From contig JAGGVT010000192.1 of NCBI GenBank assembly GCA_021157815.1, forward strand, positions 1-13,909: a DNA stretch of 13,909 nt, written 5' to 3'. The stretch is from a bacterium. GTDB taxonomy: Bacteria > JAJVIF01 > JAGGVT01. A program made the translations under genes and the position numbers. Below the pieces are notes generated by a model, which worked only from the letters and a program-made list of their open reading frames with translations, made no database searches and was not told the origin of the DNA. Of this stretch, positions 1-7,671 are shown one piece after another (the first letter of the stretch is position 1; the number at the start of each line of letters is the position of its first letter).

Positions 1-843
1 CAGAATGAGAATTCGACTGTGAACAACGAGTTCACCGGCAAGGTTACAGCATCGGCAAACCGTATATCCAATACGGATTCAGTTTCCAGCTCAAACCAGG
101 ATTCCAGCTCAGGTTCAAATTCATCCACTACCGGCAATCCGAGTTCGAGCAGGCAGGATATGTCTGAGTTTGATTTCAAGGTGGCCAGCCAGAAAAGCGA
201 ATCAGCACAGTTTGTTTCGAATGGCAGTTCATCGAAAGCTGCCGCGCAGCCTGCTGTCGATATGAATGCCCTTAATGCAGCTATCAGTACAAGCGACGGA
301 GCAATCAGATCTGACAGCACTGTTGTCGAGGTGAAGGAACCGGTTTCGATTCTTGGAAACGCTCCGGTTAGAATCGCGAGTGAAATCGCACAGGCTGAAT
401 CTGAGGGTATTCCCAATGGAGGCAAGGCTGTTTTGAAAATTGAGTTGAATCCGCCAAGGCTTGGCAGGATGAATATCGAGCTTGTCAAATCGGATTCAGG
501 AATGGATGTCAAACTGGTTGTAAGAACCATTTTTGCGAGGGAGCTTATCAACCAGCGCGGCGATGAGATTAAAACGGCGCTTCTGGAACAAGGTGTTGAT
601 ATCAGAAAGTTTGAGATTGTTGACGCCAACCAGAACCGGCAGGATTTCAACCGCGGCTCTTCAGGATTCGACACAGGCCAGATGCCTTACGAGAGAGGTG
701 GAGAGGAGGCCGGACAGGGAAGCGCTGAGCAACAGATTCACGGCATTGTCGATGATGAAATCGACAGCGCGACTGATTTCACACCATCTGATACGACAGA
801 ACCGTTGTCGGTCAGAGTGGGTGAATTAAACGTGCTGGCATAG
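1..843 (+). CDS. fliK: Flagellar hook-length control protein FliK, 5'-partial
   Basis: FliK is exported through the flagellar type III apparatus, measures the hook and switches export specificity from hook to filament substrates. The frame is open from base 1 with no stop before the first GTG at 19, so the gene almost certainly starts upstream of the window. Counting from base 1, the first ~100 residues are Ser/Asn/Gln-rich low-complexity sequence, as expected for the ruler part. Residues ~141-215 match the FliK C-terminal Flg_hook domain: the pattern LKIELNPPRLGRMNIEL, then a V-rich strand and an amphipathic helix ending in LLEQGVDIRKFEI. A polar tail follows. flgD starts 45 bases downstream on the same strand, so the two are probably co-transcribed. 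The domain call is firm; the N-terminal extent is unknown. Confidence 0.88.
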   Translation, partial: QNENSTVNNEFTGKVTASANRISNTDSVSSSNQDSSSGSNSSTTGNPSSSRQDMSEFDFKVASQKSESAQFVSNGSSSKAAAQPAVDMNALNAAISTSDGAIRSDSTVVEVKEPVSILGNAPVRIASEIAQAESEGIPNGGKAVLKIELNPPRLGRMNIELVKSDSGMDVKLVVRTIFARELINQRGDEIKTALLEQGVDIRKFEIVDANQNRQDFNRGSSGFDTGQMPYERGGEEAGQGSAEQQIHGIVDDEIDSATDFTPSDTTEPLSVRVGELNVLA

Positions 844-888
844 CTGTGAATTTGATTTTTATCTATTACTTATTTCAAGGAGTTAACG

Positions 889-1326
889 GTGATTACATCA
901 ACAGGCGTTATCGATACCATGAACTCGATTGGTGAGCAGAATTCCTCAACACCGGGTTCGGCGGTTGACAAGACAACGTTTCTGAAACTGATGGTCATGC
1001 AGTTACAGCATCAGGACCCCATATCCCCTATGGATTCCGATACGTTTATGACTCAGTTGGCGCAGTTTAACACACTGGAACAGCAGATCAACCTAAACGA
1101 CCAATTTGAGAGTTTCCTCGGATTCCAGGCGTTGACACAGGCAACCTCAATGATAGGCAAGGAGGTCCAGGCTATCGCGTCAGGTGAAGACGGAGCCGTT
1201 TTTGTCGACGGCATAGTTGAAGAGGTTATGCTCATTAACGGCACACCTGTGCTGAAACTGTCATCAGGCGATGAAGTGCCAATCCAGATGGTTGTCAGGG
1301 TTGGAACGGAACTTGGAGATTCATAG
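889..1326 (+). CDS. flgD: Flagellar hook capping protein FlgD
   Basis: FlgD forms the temporary cap at the tip of the growing hook and allows FlgE subunits to polymerise. The start is GTG, preceded by AAGGAG at 877-882 with a 6-base spacer. The N-terminal signature is clear at residues ~29-66: DKTTFLKLMVMQLQHQDP, then a Pro-Met-Asp turn and TQLAQFNTLEQ, which is the conserved export and cap core of the family. At 145 residues it is a short form, like that of Bacillus and unlike the ~230-residue enterobacterial protein; only a short beta-rich C-terminal part follows the conserved core. It sits between fliK and the TIGR02530-type gene, and its stop codon overlaps the next gene's ribosome-binding site, so the genes are tightly linked. 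Confidence 0.93.
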   Translation: MITSTGVIDTMNSIGEQNSSTPGSAVDKTTFLKLMVMQLQHQDPISPMDSDTFMTQLAQFNTLEQQINLNDQFESFLGFQALTQATSMIGKEVQAIASGEDGAVFVDGIVEEVMLINGTPVLKLSSGDEVPIQMVVRVGTELGDS

Positions 1327-1335
1327 GAGGGCGAT

Positions 1336-1734
1336 ATGATTCATCACATGACCCCTGGCCAGTTGAATGTCAATCAGGTGGAGCAAAAGCAGAATTCTGT
1401 CAAATCCGCCTCGAATGTCAAACAGACTCAACATCAGTTTAAAAACCTGTTGTCTGAGAAGCTGAACCAGGATCAGTTAAAGTTTTCCTCACATGCCAGC
1501 AAACGACTGGCAATGCGGGGAATCGAGCTTAGTACGGGCGATATTGAATCGCTGAAACACGCGGTTAATCTCGCTGAATCGAAAGGATCAAAAGACGCTC
1601 TTATCATGCATGAAAAAGCGGCTTTTGTGGTAAGTATCAGGAATCGAACTGTGATTACAGCTATCGATGACATGAACATGAAAGATCGAATTGTCACGAA
1701 CATCGACAGCGCGGTAATCGCGCGCAATTCATGA
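1336..1734 (+). CDS. Small flagellar operon protein (TIGR02530 / putative flagellar family)
   Basis: This 132-residue protein resembles the uncharacterised 'flagellar operon protein' family that lies between flgD and flgE in many Firmicutes, spirochaetes and related bacteria. The recognisable part runs from ~residue 35 to 125: FKNLLSEKL, then LKFSSHASKRLAMRGIEL, an AVNLAESKGSKDAL helix, a conserved AAFVVSIRNRTVITAID strand pair and a final NIDSAV. The first ~33 residues are Gln/Asn-rich and probably disordered. The start at 1336 has AGGAGG at 1325-1330 (5-base spacer) overlapping the flgD stop; a second ATG at 1348 is possible but poorly spaced. Its role in hook assembly is not established. 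The name rests on sequence pattern plus position. Confidence 0.82.
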   Translation: MIHHMTPGQLNVNQVEQKQNSVKSASNVKQTQHQFKNLLSEKLNQDQLKFSSHASKRLAMRGIELSTGDIESLKHAVNLAESKGSKDALIMHEKAAFVVSIRNRTVITAIDDMNMKDRIVTNIDSAVIARNS

Positions 1735-1792
1735 GGGAAATGCGCCGATATCACGAGCAATGGGATAGTTGCTGTCACTGATGATTAACACT

Positions 1793-1823
1793 GGGGATTC
1801 GGACCTCCATGAGGAGAGTCCCC
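1793..1823 (+). other. Imperfect stem-loop in the flgE leader
   Basis: GGGGA at 1793-1797 pairs with TCCCC at 1819-1823. Inside it, CCTC (1804-1807) pairs with GAGG (1811-1814) around a CAT loop, leaving an asymmetric internal loop. No T-run follows, so it does not look like an intrinsic terminator. It lies about 60 bases after the stop of the preceding gene and 19 bases before the tandem repeats. It could be an mRNA processing or stabilising element that separates flgE expression from the upstream genes. The structure is read by eye only. Confidence 0.4.
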
Positions 1824-1841
1824 AAGATGCTATGTCGCTGA

Positions 1842-1955
1842 ACAGCCTGAAGGTTGCATCACAGCCTGATAGCTGAAGTACAGCCTGATGGCTGATGTAC
1901 AGCCTGATGGCTGATGTACAGCCTGATGGTTGCAACACAACCTGATGGCTGAATG
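1842..1955 (+). repeat. Six tandem copies of a 19-bp hairpin-forming repeat upstream of flgE
   Basis: The consensus unit is ACAGCCTGATGGCTGATGT. Copies begin at 1842, 1861, 1880, 1899, 1918 and 1937; the third and fourth are identical and the outer copies diverge. Each unit contains CAGCC-TGAT-GGCTG, a 5-bp stem with a 4-base loop. GGCTG of one unit can also pair with CAGCC of the next across a 5-base ATGTA loop, so two folding registers compete. Variants in the first and fifth copies (GGTTG) keep the stem through a G-U pair. At the fifth/sixth junction GGTTG faces CAACC, a perfect match in the inter-unit register. The 19-bp period is not a multiple of three and the strand has stops, so it is not coding. 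The array ends 51 bases before the flgE start. Confidence 0.9.
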
Positions 1956-1988
1956 GCGGTTGGCACTATTATGTAATTGACTCAAATC

Positions 1989-1996
1989 AAGGAGGT
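1989..1996 (+). promoter_or_regulatory. Ribosome-binding site that fixes the flgE start
   Basis: AAGGAGGT is a near-perfect Shine-Dalgarno sequence. It lies 10 bases before ATG 2007 and inside the longer open frame that begins with TTG at 1977. It therefore argues that translation begins at 2007, not 1977. Confidence 0.8.
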
Positions 1997-2006
1997 AACT
2001 TCCACT

Positions 2007-4310
2007 ATGTCTGGAAGCGCCTTTTATGCTGCTATAACTGGTTTGCAAGCAAACCAGTCGCGGCTTAATGTAATCGCGAATAATGTCGCGAATATCAACA
2101 CCTACGGATTTAAGTCATCAAGAGTGACTTTTTCCGATCTTCTGAACCAGACTCTTGCATGCGCCTCATCCCCACAGGGGAGTCGAGGAGGCGTAAATCC
2201 GATGCAGGTCGGACTTGGTGTCAAACTTGCGTCCATCGACACCATCATGACTCAGGGTTCAATACAGAACACTGGCAACACGCGTGATCTCGCAATTGAC
2301 GGCGATGGTTTCTTCATTGTTGCGGGTGAAGGCGGTAACCGTTTCACAAGAACGGGTAACTTCTCAATGGATTTCAATGGCACTCTTCTGACCGTTGATG
2401 GTTTAAGAGTGCAGGGTTACTCCACACTCGAAGATGATGGGTTAAACATTGACACTAATAATGCAATTGGTGACATAGTTATCAATTTCGGGGAAAAGAT
2501 CCCGGCAAGAGCGACTGAGGAAGTACGCTTCAGGTCGAATCTTGATGCAGGAAGCCATATATTTGGAACAGCCGAGCTGACATCACCGGGCTCAACCGGA
2601 TTCACTCTCGCAGCTGGAACAATGTTACCGATAGCCAAATTTGAAGGGATCACAGTGAATGATGGCTCCGCTCCTCCGTTGGATGATTCAACAGCAGGAA
2701 ACAATGACCTTGTTATCAACGGGCAGGAAATAACCATCACATGGCCGGTCGGCTGGACATGGGGTGATTCCGCAACTAACGCGCAGTTCATCGCGGATGC
2801 GATCAACTCGCAGTCAACAACTGTTTTTGCATCTGTTGGAAACAGTGACAATTTAATAATTCACTCCATGACCGGAGGCGAGGAAAGTGATGTTATCATC
2901 GCCGGGGACAGTACAACTCCCGGATTCCTTGCCACAATCGGACTCACAGCCGGAACAACATCAGCGCCCGAGCCATCAGGCACACTTGCGGGACAGCATA
3001 AGATTACAGTTACTGAGGCCACACAGGCAGCAGGCACAACAAGCACACCGGTACAGGCAGGCGCGCTGGTAAGTGACACTTTCTACATCAACGACTACGC
3101 AATCACCTATGTCGCAACTGATGTAGAAAACACATCAGCTCAAAACGCACAGGTAATTGTGGACGCTATCAACGACACAGCCGGATTGAACCTCACTGCA
3201 ACCGCGAACGCAAATGGAACTATAACTCTGATAAGTGATTTTGCGGGAGAATCCAATATCATTGCGGTTGAAAACGAGGGTACAGCGCTTGGAGTAACCG
3301 GGCTTGACACACTGGGGTTACTGATGGACAACCCATTCCCGATAGGGCCGGGTACCGCTCTTGACGCTTATGTCGTCAATAACGGAACGGATGCGACAGT
3401 CTCAAACACATTCACATCAGATGATGAAACTGAAACATGGACACGCATGTACACTAACTCAACACCCTATGGTACAGAGTCAACTCTCGACTCATTGATG
3501 GATTTCATCCTTGGAGACAATCCGGCGCTAACGCTTATTCCCGGTGTAACGCTCACCGCGGATGAGCTAACTTCAGGTGAAGCGGTTATTACAACACATG
3601 ATGCCTTTGAACACTCAACAAGCATCAACGTTTATGACACCCTGGGAAACGCACATTTCCTGGCTGTTACATACAAACATGTCGGCGAGAATTTGTGGGA
3701 ATGGACAGCTGATCTTCCAGAGGAACCCAACCTGGCAATATCCAATGGTGAGGGTGAAGTCAGGTTTGACACCAACGGTATGGTTGCTACGCCAAATCCG
3801 TCAGAATCAATCATTTTTTCACCCGCCGGCGCTCAAGATGTTAGTGTAGATCTCATCTTTAATGGGATGGGCAACACACTGGATGGCATAACTCAGTTTG
3901 GCTCCGACACGACCACGCGTGCTGAATATCAGGATGGATACTCAACGGGAATTCTTCAAACCGTGGCTTTTGGACCAAACGGAAACGGAATTTTGTATGG
4001 CAGTTTTTCCAATGGGCAGGTACGTCCGATGGCTCAAATCGCACTCGCCAACTTCAATAATCCGGAAGGACTGGAACGCACGGGCAATAATGCATTTAAC
4101 GCGACTGCCAACTCCGGATTGCCGATCATTTCAGTCGCACTTCAAGGCGGCGCAGGTGGAATAATACCGGGCGCGCTTGAGCAGTCCAATGTTGACCTTT
4201 CAACCGAATTTACAAACATGATTGTGTCACAGCGTGGATTCCAGGCAAACTCCAGGGTAATCACAACTCAGGACGCGCTAATGGCTGAAGCTGTCAACCT
4301 TGTCAGATAA
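2007..4310 (+). CDS. flgE: Flagellar hook protein FlgE, enlarged
   Basis: FlgE polymerises into the hook, the universal joint between rod and filament. Starting at ATG 2007 the protein has 767 residues and opens with the classical rod/hook N-terminus (SAFYAAITGLQANQSRLNVI, then ANNVANINTYGFKSSR). The DGDGFFIV strand and RTGNFSMD motif of the basal-body family follow near residues 93-110. The C-terminus has the standard QTVAFGPNGNG, LANFNNPEGL, GALEQSNVDLS and TNMIVSQRGFQANSRVI elements. FlgE is often ~400 residues, and the extra length sits in the middle (roughly residues 170-520). There, residues ~235-300 and ~359-432 look like two hook-IN (Flagellin_IN-like) repeats: an IN-x-x-x-I strand, an A-x-x-I-x-DAIN helix, then strands ending near an I-x-V/A-G pattern. 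The gene is last in the hook cluster and is followed by a strong terminator. Confidence 0.95.
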   Translation: MSGSAFYAAITGLQANQSRLNVIANNVANINTYGFKSSRVTFSDLLNQTLACASSPQGSRGGVNPMQVGLGVKLASIDTIMTQGSIQNTGNTRDLAIDGDGFFIVAGEGGNRFTRTGNFSMDFNGTLLTVDGLRVQGYSTLEDDGLNIDTNNAIGDIVINFGEKIPARATEEVRFRSNLDAGSHIFGTAELTSPGSTGFTLAAGTMLPIAKFEGITVNDGSAPPLDDSTAGNNDLVINGQEITITWPVGWTWGDSATNAQFIADAINSQSTTVFASVGNSDNLIIHSMTGGEESDVIIAGDSTTPGFLATIGLTAGTTSAPEPSGTLAGQHKITVTEATQAAGTTSTPVQAGALVSDTFYINDYAITYVATDVENTSAQNAQVIVDAINDTAGLNLTATANANGTITLISDFAGESNIIAVENEGTALGVTGLDTLGLLMDNPFPIGPGTALDAYVVNNGTDATVSNTFTSDDETETWTRMYTNSTPYGTESTLDSLMDFILGDNPALTLIPGVTLTADELTSGEAVITTHDAFEHSTSINVYDTLGNAHFLAVTYKHVGENLWEWTADLPEEPNLAISNGEGEVRFDTNGMVATPNPSESIIFSPAGAQDVSVDLIFNGMGNTLDGITQFGSDTTTRAEYQDGYSTGILQTVAFGPNGNGILYGSFSNGQVRPMAQIALANFNNPEGLERTGNNAFNATANSGLPIISVALQGGAGGIIPGALEQSNVDLSTEFTNMIVSQRGFQANSRVITTQDALMAEAVNLVR

Positions 4311-4334
4311 TTCATTCCGGCATAAGTAAAATAA

Positions 4335-4358
4335 AAGGCGCCTCAATCGAGGCGCCTT
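4335..4358 (+). terminator. Intrinsic terminator between flgE and the convergent sensor gene, probably bidirectional
   Basis: AAGGCGCCTC at 4335-4344 pairs perfectly with GAGGCGCCTT at 4349-4358 around a 4-base AATC loop. TTGTTTATTTT follows on the + strand. An A-rich stretch (AAAATAAAA, ending where the stem begins) precedes it, giving a U-run for transcripts arriving from the - strand. It lies between two convergent stop codons (4310 and 4383) and can serve both genes. Confidence 0.92.
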
Positions 4359-4382
4359 GTTTATTTTGAATTCTAGTAAGTG

Positions 4383-7300
4383 TTAAACGGAAACTGCCAC
4401 TTCCATTGCGGATTCATCAACAGCTTCTTCAATCTGAAAGTTCTTCGTGACTTTAATTGAATTACCCACATCATTGAATTCAACATCATCCATCATCGAC
4501 CTCATAAGAAAAACACCACGGCCATGAGGCAAAAGCAGGTTCTCTTCAACAGTCGGATCAGGCAGTGCCTCGTGATCAAAACCGATTCCCTCATCCTTCA
4601 CAATCATGCTGAATTTATCATCAGTAATGAGATAGGAAATATTGATGTCCAGGTATGGGTCACCATGGTTTCCGTGTTTATGCGCGTTAGCAAGCGTTTC
4701 GTTCAAGGATAACCGGATGGCATAGATTTCGTTTCTTGATATTTTACGCTGCTTGGCACGTTCCATTATCTCTTCAATGAAATCATGTGATTCGTCATAG
4801 TGAATTACTCTGTTAATCCAGGGATTTGTCTTGATTCCAAGAACCGCCACGAGAATGTCATCGCGCATGTAACGTGCATCACCTATCGCCTCAAGCTCGT
4901 TGAAAATGTTATCTTTCAGTTCTGCGATGGATCTCAGACCATTGTTTTGAATCACATCAATCAGTCTTTCAAGGCCAAACATCTCGTTTTTGTTAATACG
5001 CGTTTCCGTTACGCCATCCGTATAGAGAATCAGGCGGTCACCCTCTTCCAATTTCATCTGCCCGGTCTGGAACATTCCATCCGGTAAAACGCCAAGAGGA
5101 ACACCGTCAACATCGATAGTAATACACTCGCCTGTGGATTCACGATATAAAATAGGAAGAACATGCCCTGCTTTCGCATAAGTCATAGTAAGGTCATCTG
5201 TGTGGATACGAGCATAGAAAGCGGTCGCGAACCAGCTCTGTTCCTTAATCTGGACTCTCAGTCCCTGATTGACAAGCGCCATGACCTTGCTCGGTGGCGT
5301 AAGGGATTTCGCCGCGTTTCGGAACATGCTTAAAATCGAGAAAGTCATGAGGGATGCTGGAATGCCCTTCGTCGCGACATCGCCAATCACGACACCGACA
5401 GATTTAGGGCCAAGCGTGAAAACATCGAAGAAATCACCCGCGAGTTCCATCGCTGGAACAAGCGAACACTCAAATTCGAGTTTACCCTGTTCGAAATTGT
5501 AGGGAATACGGTCTGATTGGAATTTCTTCGCCACCTCAAGTTGTTCAGTTCGCGCTCTTTCACGCTCGTTAATTTCACTGAATAACCTGGCGTTCGCAAG
5601 CGCGCTGGAGAGATAATTTGCAAACATATTGATGAACCGGATATCCTCCGTAGAGAAGAAATCCTGATGATGCTTGTAGAGCGCCAGAAGTCCCGGCCTG
5701 TCACGGCCTGTCAAGGGAATCCCGTAGAACGATTTATAATCCTCACCATAGACATCCCAAACCCAGTCCTCAACTTTTCCACTATCCTGCACCAGCAGAG
5801 ACTCATTAGTTTCAAGCACCTTTTGGACCCACAGGTCCTGATCGAGCTTGCTGAATGGCTTGATTTCCCATTCTTCATCAAGCGAGTAATTTATATACAT
5901 GGCGCCTTGTTCATCAGAGTAAACAAGCATCACACGATTAACATGCAGCAGGCTCTTCAGCTCTCGTAAAACACTTGGGATTAGTTTTTCCAGGTTTAAT
6001 TCACCGATTATTGTTTGGCCGATGGAATTGATTTTCTCAAGGATGTTGCTTCGCTTAATGCTGATCTCAAATAGATGAGCGTTGTGAAGAATGATTCCGG
6101 CATGCCTGACAAGGTTTCTCATGAATGAGCGTTCCCGTGATGACATCCATCCGATTTGATGTCCGCCTATCACTAGAACCGCTTTTGAATCACCGCTTAG
6201 CATGAACGGGATGAATAACAGTTCTTCAGGTTTCTTGTCAGCGGCAAAACACGTATCAAATCTTCTGCCTGACACAATGAATAACCTGTAGTCATTACAA
6301 ATTCGATTCAGATAATCGTTAAACAACGGATTTATCTCACAATGCTCCCGCCTATTGCATGACGATTTCGAACAAAACCACCCTTTCTCATTTTCGTCCC
6401 TTAGGAAGACATCCACAAATACAGTGGAATAATCGTGCTCAATCTTTTCCACAATAAAGTCAACATTTTCCTGGAAAGTTAAATTCTTGCCATTCCCATA
6501 AGAGATCATATTTATCAGAGCGAGTTCCTTGTTTCGCCTGGCAAGAATATCCATTGTCCGGCTGGCGTCCTGGTTCATCAATGCAAGCCTGTGCGAGTAG
6601 TTTTCAATCTCCAGATAATTATTCGACAAATCCTCCGCCATGCTGTTAAACGCCTTGCCAAGCATTCCTATTTCAGTTGATGAATGAATCACCACGCGAG
6701 TATCGAGTTCCCCTCTTCCTATACGCTGGACACCATCAGTGAGAATCCTTAATGGACTCAATATCAATCGAAGAAGGAGCATGAAAAGAATGAGCAGCGC
6801 ACCAAAGGTTAGGATTAACGTTACGGTCAAGCTCATTTCCAAATGCGACGCTTTTTCCATAACCTGCTGATTGCTTAATATCAATCCTGCATACAGACCC
6901 GAATCACCAATTGGGACGATGGATATTTTCCGATTTCCGATGCTTGCGTTAAAGTTTTTTTTCACGGAATCAGAATGCTTCTTTCCCATAGACTGCATGC
7001 TGATTTCCAGTAACCATTCATTGAATCCGCTGTTTGCGAGTTGTGATCTTTCTATGGCTCTGCCTTCAGAGGAATAAAGCGGATTCCCATTCTCATCGAA
7101 GATAAACACTTCACCACCATCGGATGTAAACGCTTCTTTCAGGTAACCGCCAATCTGATTGACTGGTCCGAAATAATCAATCGGGCCCTCGAATTGATCG
7201 TCGGTTTGCTGGATTTCGCCTATAAGTTTTTCGGCATTACTTGCTGCCAGCCTGGCTAATCTGTCGCGATACTCATTACTCTCCCTTTCAACAATTCGTG

Positions 7301-7439
7301 TTACCTGTCCACTAATCGCGGAAATATACAGAGCGCCGCTGAAAAACAGCAGGCAGTAGGTCGTAATGACAATCACCGATGAAAGGCTGTGCCATTTCGC
7401 GCCTTTTTGAGACCGTTTTTTAAAAAAACTTATTCTCAT
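4383..7439 (-). CDS. Membrane sensor with HAMP, two GAF-like regions, SpoIIE/PP2C phosphatase and anti-sigma-type kinase
   Basis: This 1018-residue signalling protein has a Lys/Arg-rich cytosolic start, TM1 at ~20-42, an extracytoplasmic sensor region (~45-195), TM2 at ~203-226 and a HAMP linker at ~227-280. A first GAF-like region (~310-455) and a second (~465-620) follow. The SpoIIE/RsbU serine phosphatase lies at ~640-870, with GDFFD (668-672), GDVATKG (686-692), AGH (757-759), LYTDGVTE (805-812) and the final DD at 860-861; these include the expected metal-binding aspartates. The C-terminus (~880-1000) is a GHKL kinase of the RsbW/SpoIIAB type: N-box with NE at 913-914 and N918, DEGIGFD (949-955) and GRG (973-975). 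By family knowledge the two catalytic parts would remove phosphate from, and add it to, a STAS antagonist. A GG-rich ribosome site is very close to the ATG (AAGGA, 1-base spacer), but no better start precedes TM1. The first GAF-like region carries five cysteines. The natural signal is unknown. Confidence 0.9.
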   Translation of the reverse strand: MRISFFKKRSQKGAKWHSLSSVIVITTYCLLFFSGALYISAISGQVTRIVERESNEYRDRLARLAASNAEKLIGEIQQTDDQFEGPIDYFGPVNQIGGYLKEAFTSDGGEVFIFDENGNPLYSSEGRAIERSQLANSGFNEWLLEISMQSMGKKHSDSVKKNFNASIGNRKISIVPIGDSGLYAGLILSNQQVMEKASHLEMSLTVTLILTFGALLILFMLLLRLILSPLRILTDGVQRIGRGELDTRVVIHSSTEIGMLGKAFNSMAEDLSNNYLEIENYSHRLALMNQDASRTMDILARRNKELALINMISYGNGKNLTFQENVDFIVEKIEHDYSTVFVDVFLRDENEKGWFCSKSSCNRREHCEINPLFNDYLNRICNDYRLFIVSGRRFDTCFAADKKPEELLFIPFMLSGDSKAVLVIGGHQIGWMSSRERSFMRNLVRHAGIILHNAHLFEISIKRSNILEKINSIGQTIIGELNLEKLIPSVLRELKSLLHVNRVMLVYSDEQGAMYINYSLDEEWEIKPFSKLDQDLWVQKVLETNESLLVQDSGKVEDWVWDVYGEDYKSFYGIPLTGRDRPGLLALYKHHQDFFSTEDIRFINMFANYLSSALANARLFSEINERERARTEQLEVAKKFQSDRIPYNFEQGKLEFECSLVPAMELAGDFFDVFTLGPKSVGVVIGDVATKGIPASLMTFSILSMFRNAAKSLTPPSKVMALVNQGLRVQIKEQSWFATAFYARIHTDDLTMTYAKAGHVLPILYRESTGECITIDVDGVPLGVLPDGMFQTGQMKLEEGDRLILYTDGVTETRINKNEMFGLERLIDVIQNNGLRSIAELKDNIFNELEAIGDARYMRDDILVAVLGIKTNPWINRVIHYDESHDFIEEIMERAKQRKISRNEIYAIRLSLNETLANAHKHGNHGDPYLDINISYLITDDKFSMIVKDEGIGFDHEALPDPTVEENLLLPHGRGVFLMRSMMDDVEFNDVGNSIKVTKNFQIEEAVDESAMEVAVSV

Positions 7440-7541
7440 TTCCTTATTAATAAAATCAACTTATATTTTCAATTTTTGCTTTATCTGAATGTAATTCGCT
7501 CGGATAATTAATAAAAGAAGCCCGTGTAATTGCAGGAAATC

Positions 7542-7570
7542 TTGAGTTTCAATTTGATTAGTTCTATTAT
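7542..7570 (+). promoter_or_regulatory. Candidate sigma-70-type promoter for argS
   Basis: The 232-base gap between the divergent sensor gene and argS is AT-rich and has no gene. On the + strand, TTGAGT (7542-7547) and TATTAT (7565-7570) are separated by exactly 17 bases, which would give a ~95-base leader for argS. In AT-rich DNA such matches occur by chance. I found no equally good box pair for the minus-strand gene. Confidence 0.35.
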
Positions 7571-7671
7571 TCTTCGATAAAATCTATATAAGGATTTAAA
7601 GGCCGCGATCTTGATATTTTCGCTTTGTCAGGTCGTGTGTTTTTGTATGTGTAATTTTTCAAGACGACGAT

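Noticed and set aside
1744-1751. GCCGATAT, close to the sigma-28 (FliA) -10 consensus, before flgE
   Set aside because: No TAAA-type -35 box lies at the right distance upstream, and the match alone is too short.
1842-1955. CRISPR array
   Set aside because: The repeats are directly contiguous with no spacers and no cas genes are present.
1962-1976. TGGCAC upstream of flgE as a sigma-54 -24 box
   Set aside because: The -12 element at the required spacing reads TGTAA instead of TTGCA, lacking the essential GC.
1977-2006. Upstream TTG as the flgE start
   Set aside because: The Shine-Dalgarno sequence lies inside this stretch, and the family N-terminus begins at ATG 2007.
1830-2048. Minus-strand open frames with repetitive peptides across the flgE leader
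   Set aside because: The repeated peptide pattern is a product of the 19-bp DNA repeats; there is no ribosome site, and the frames run into the flanking genes on the opposite strand.
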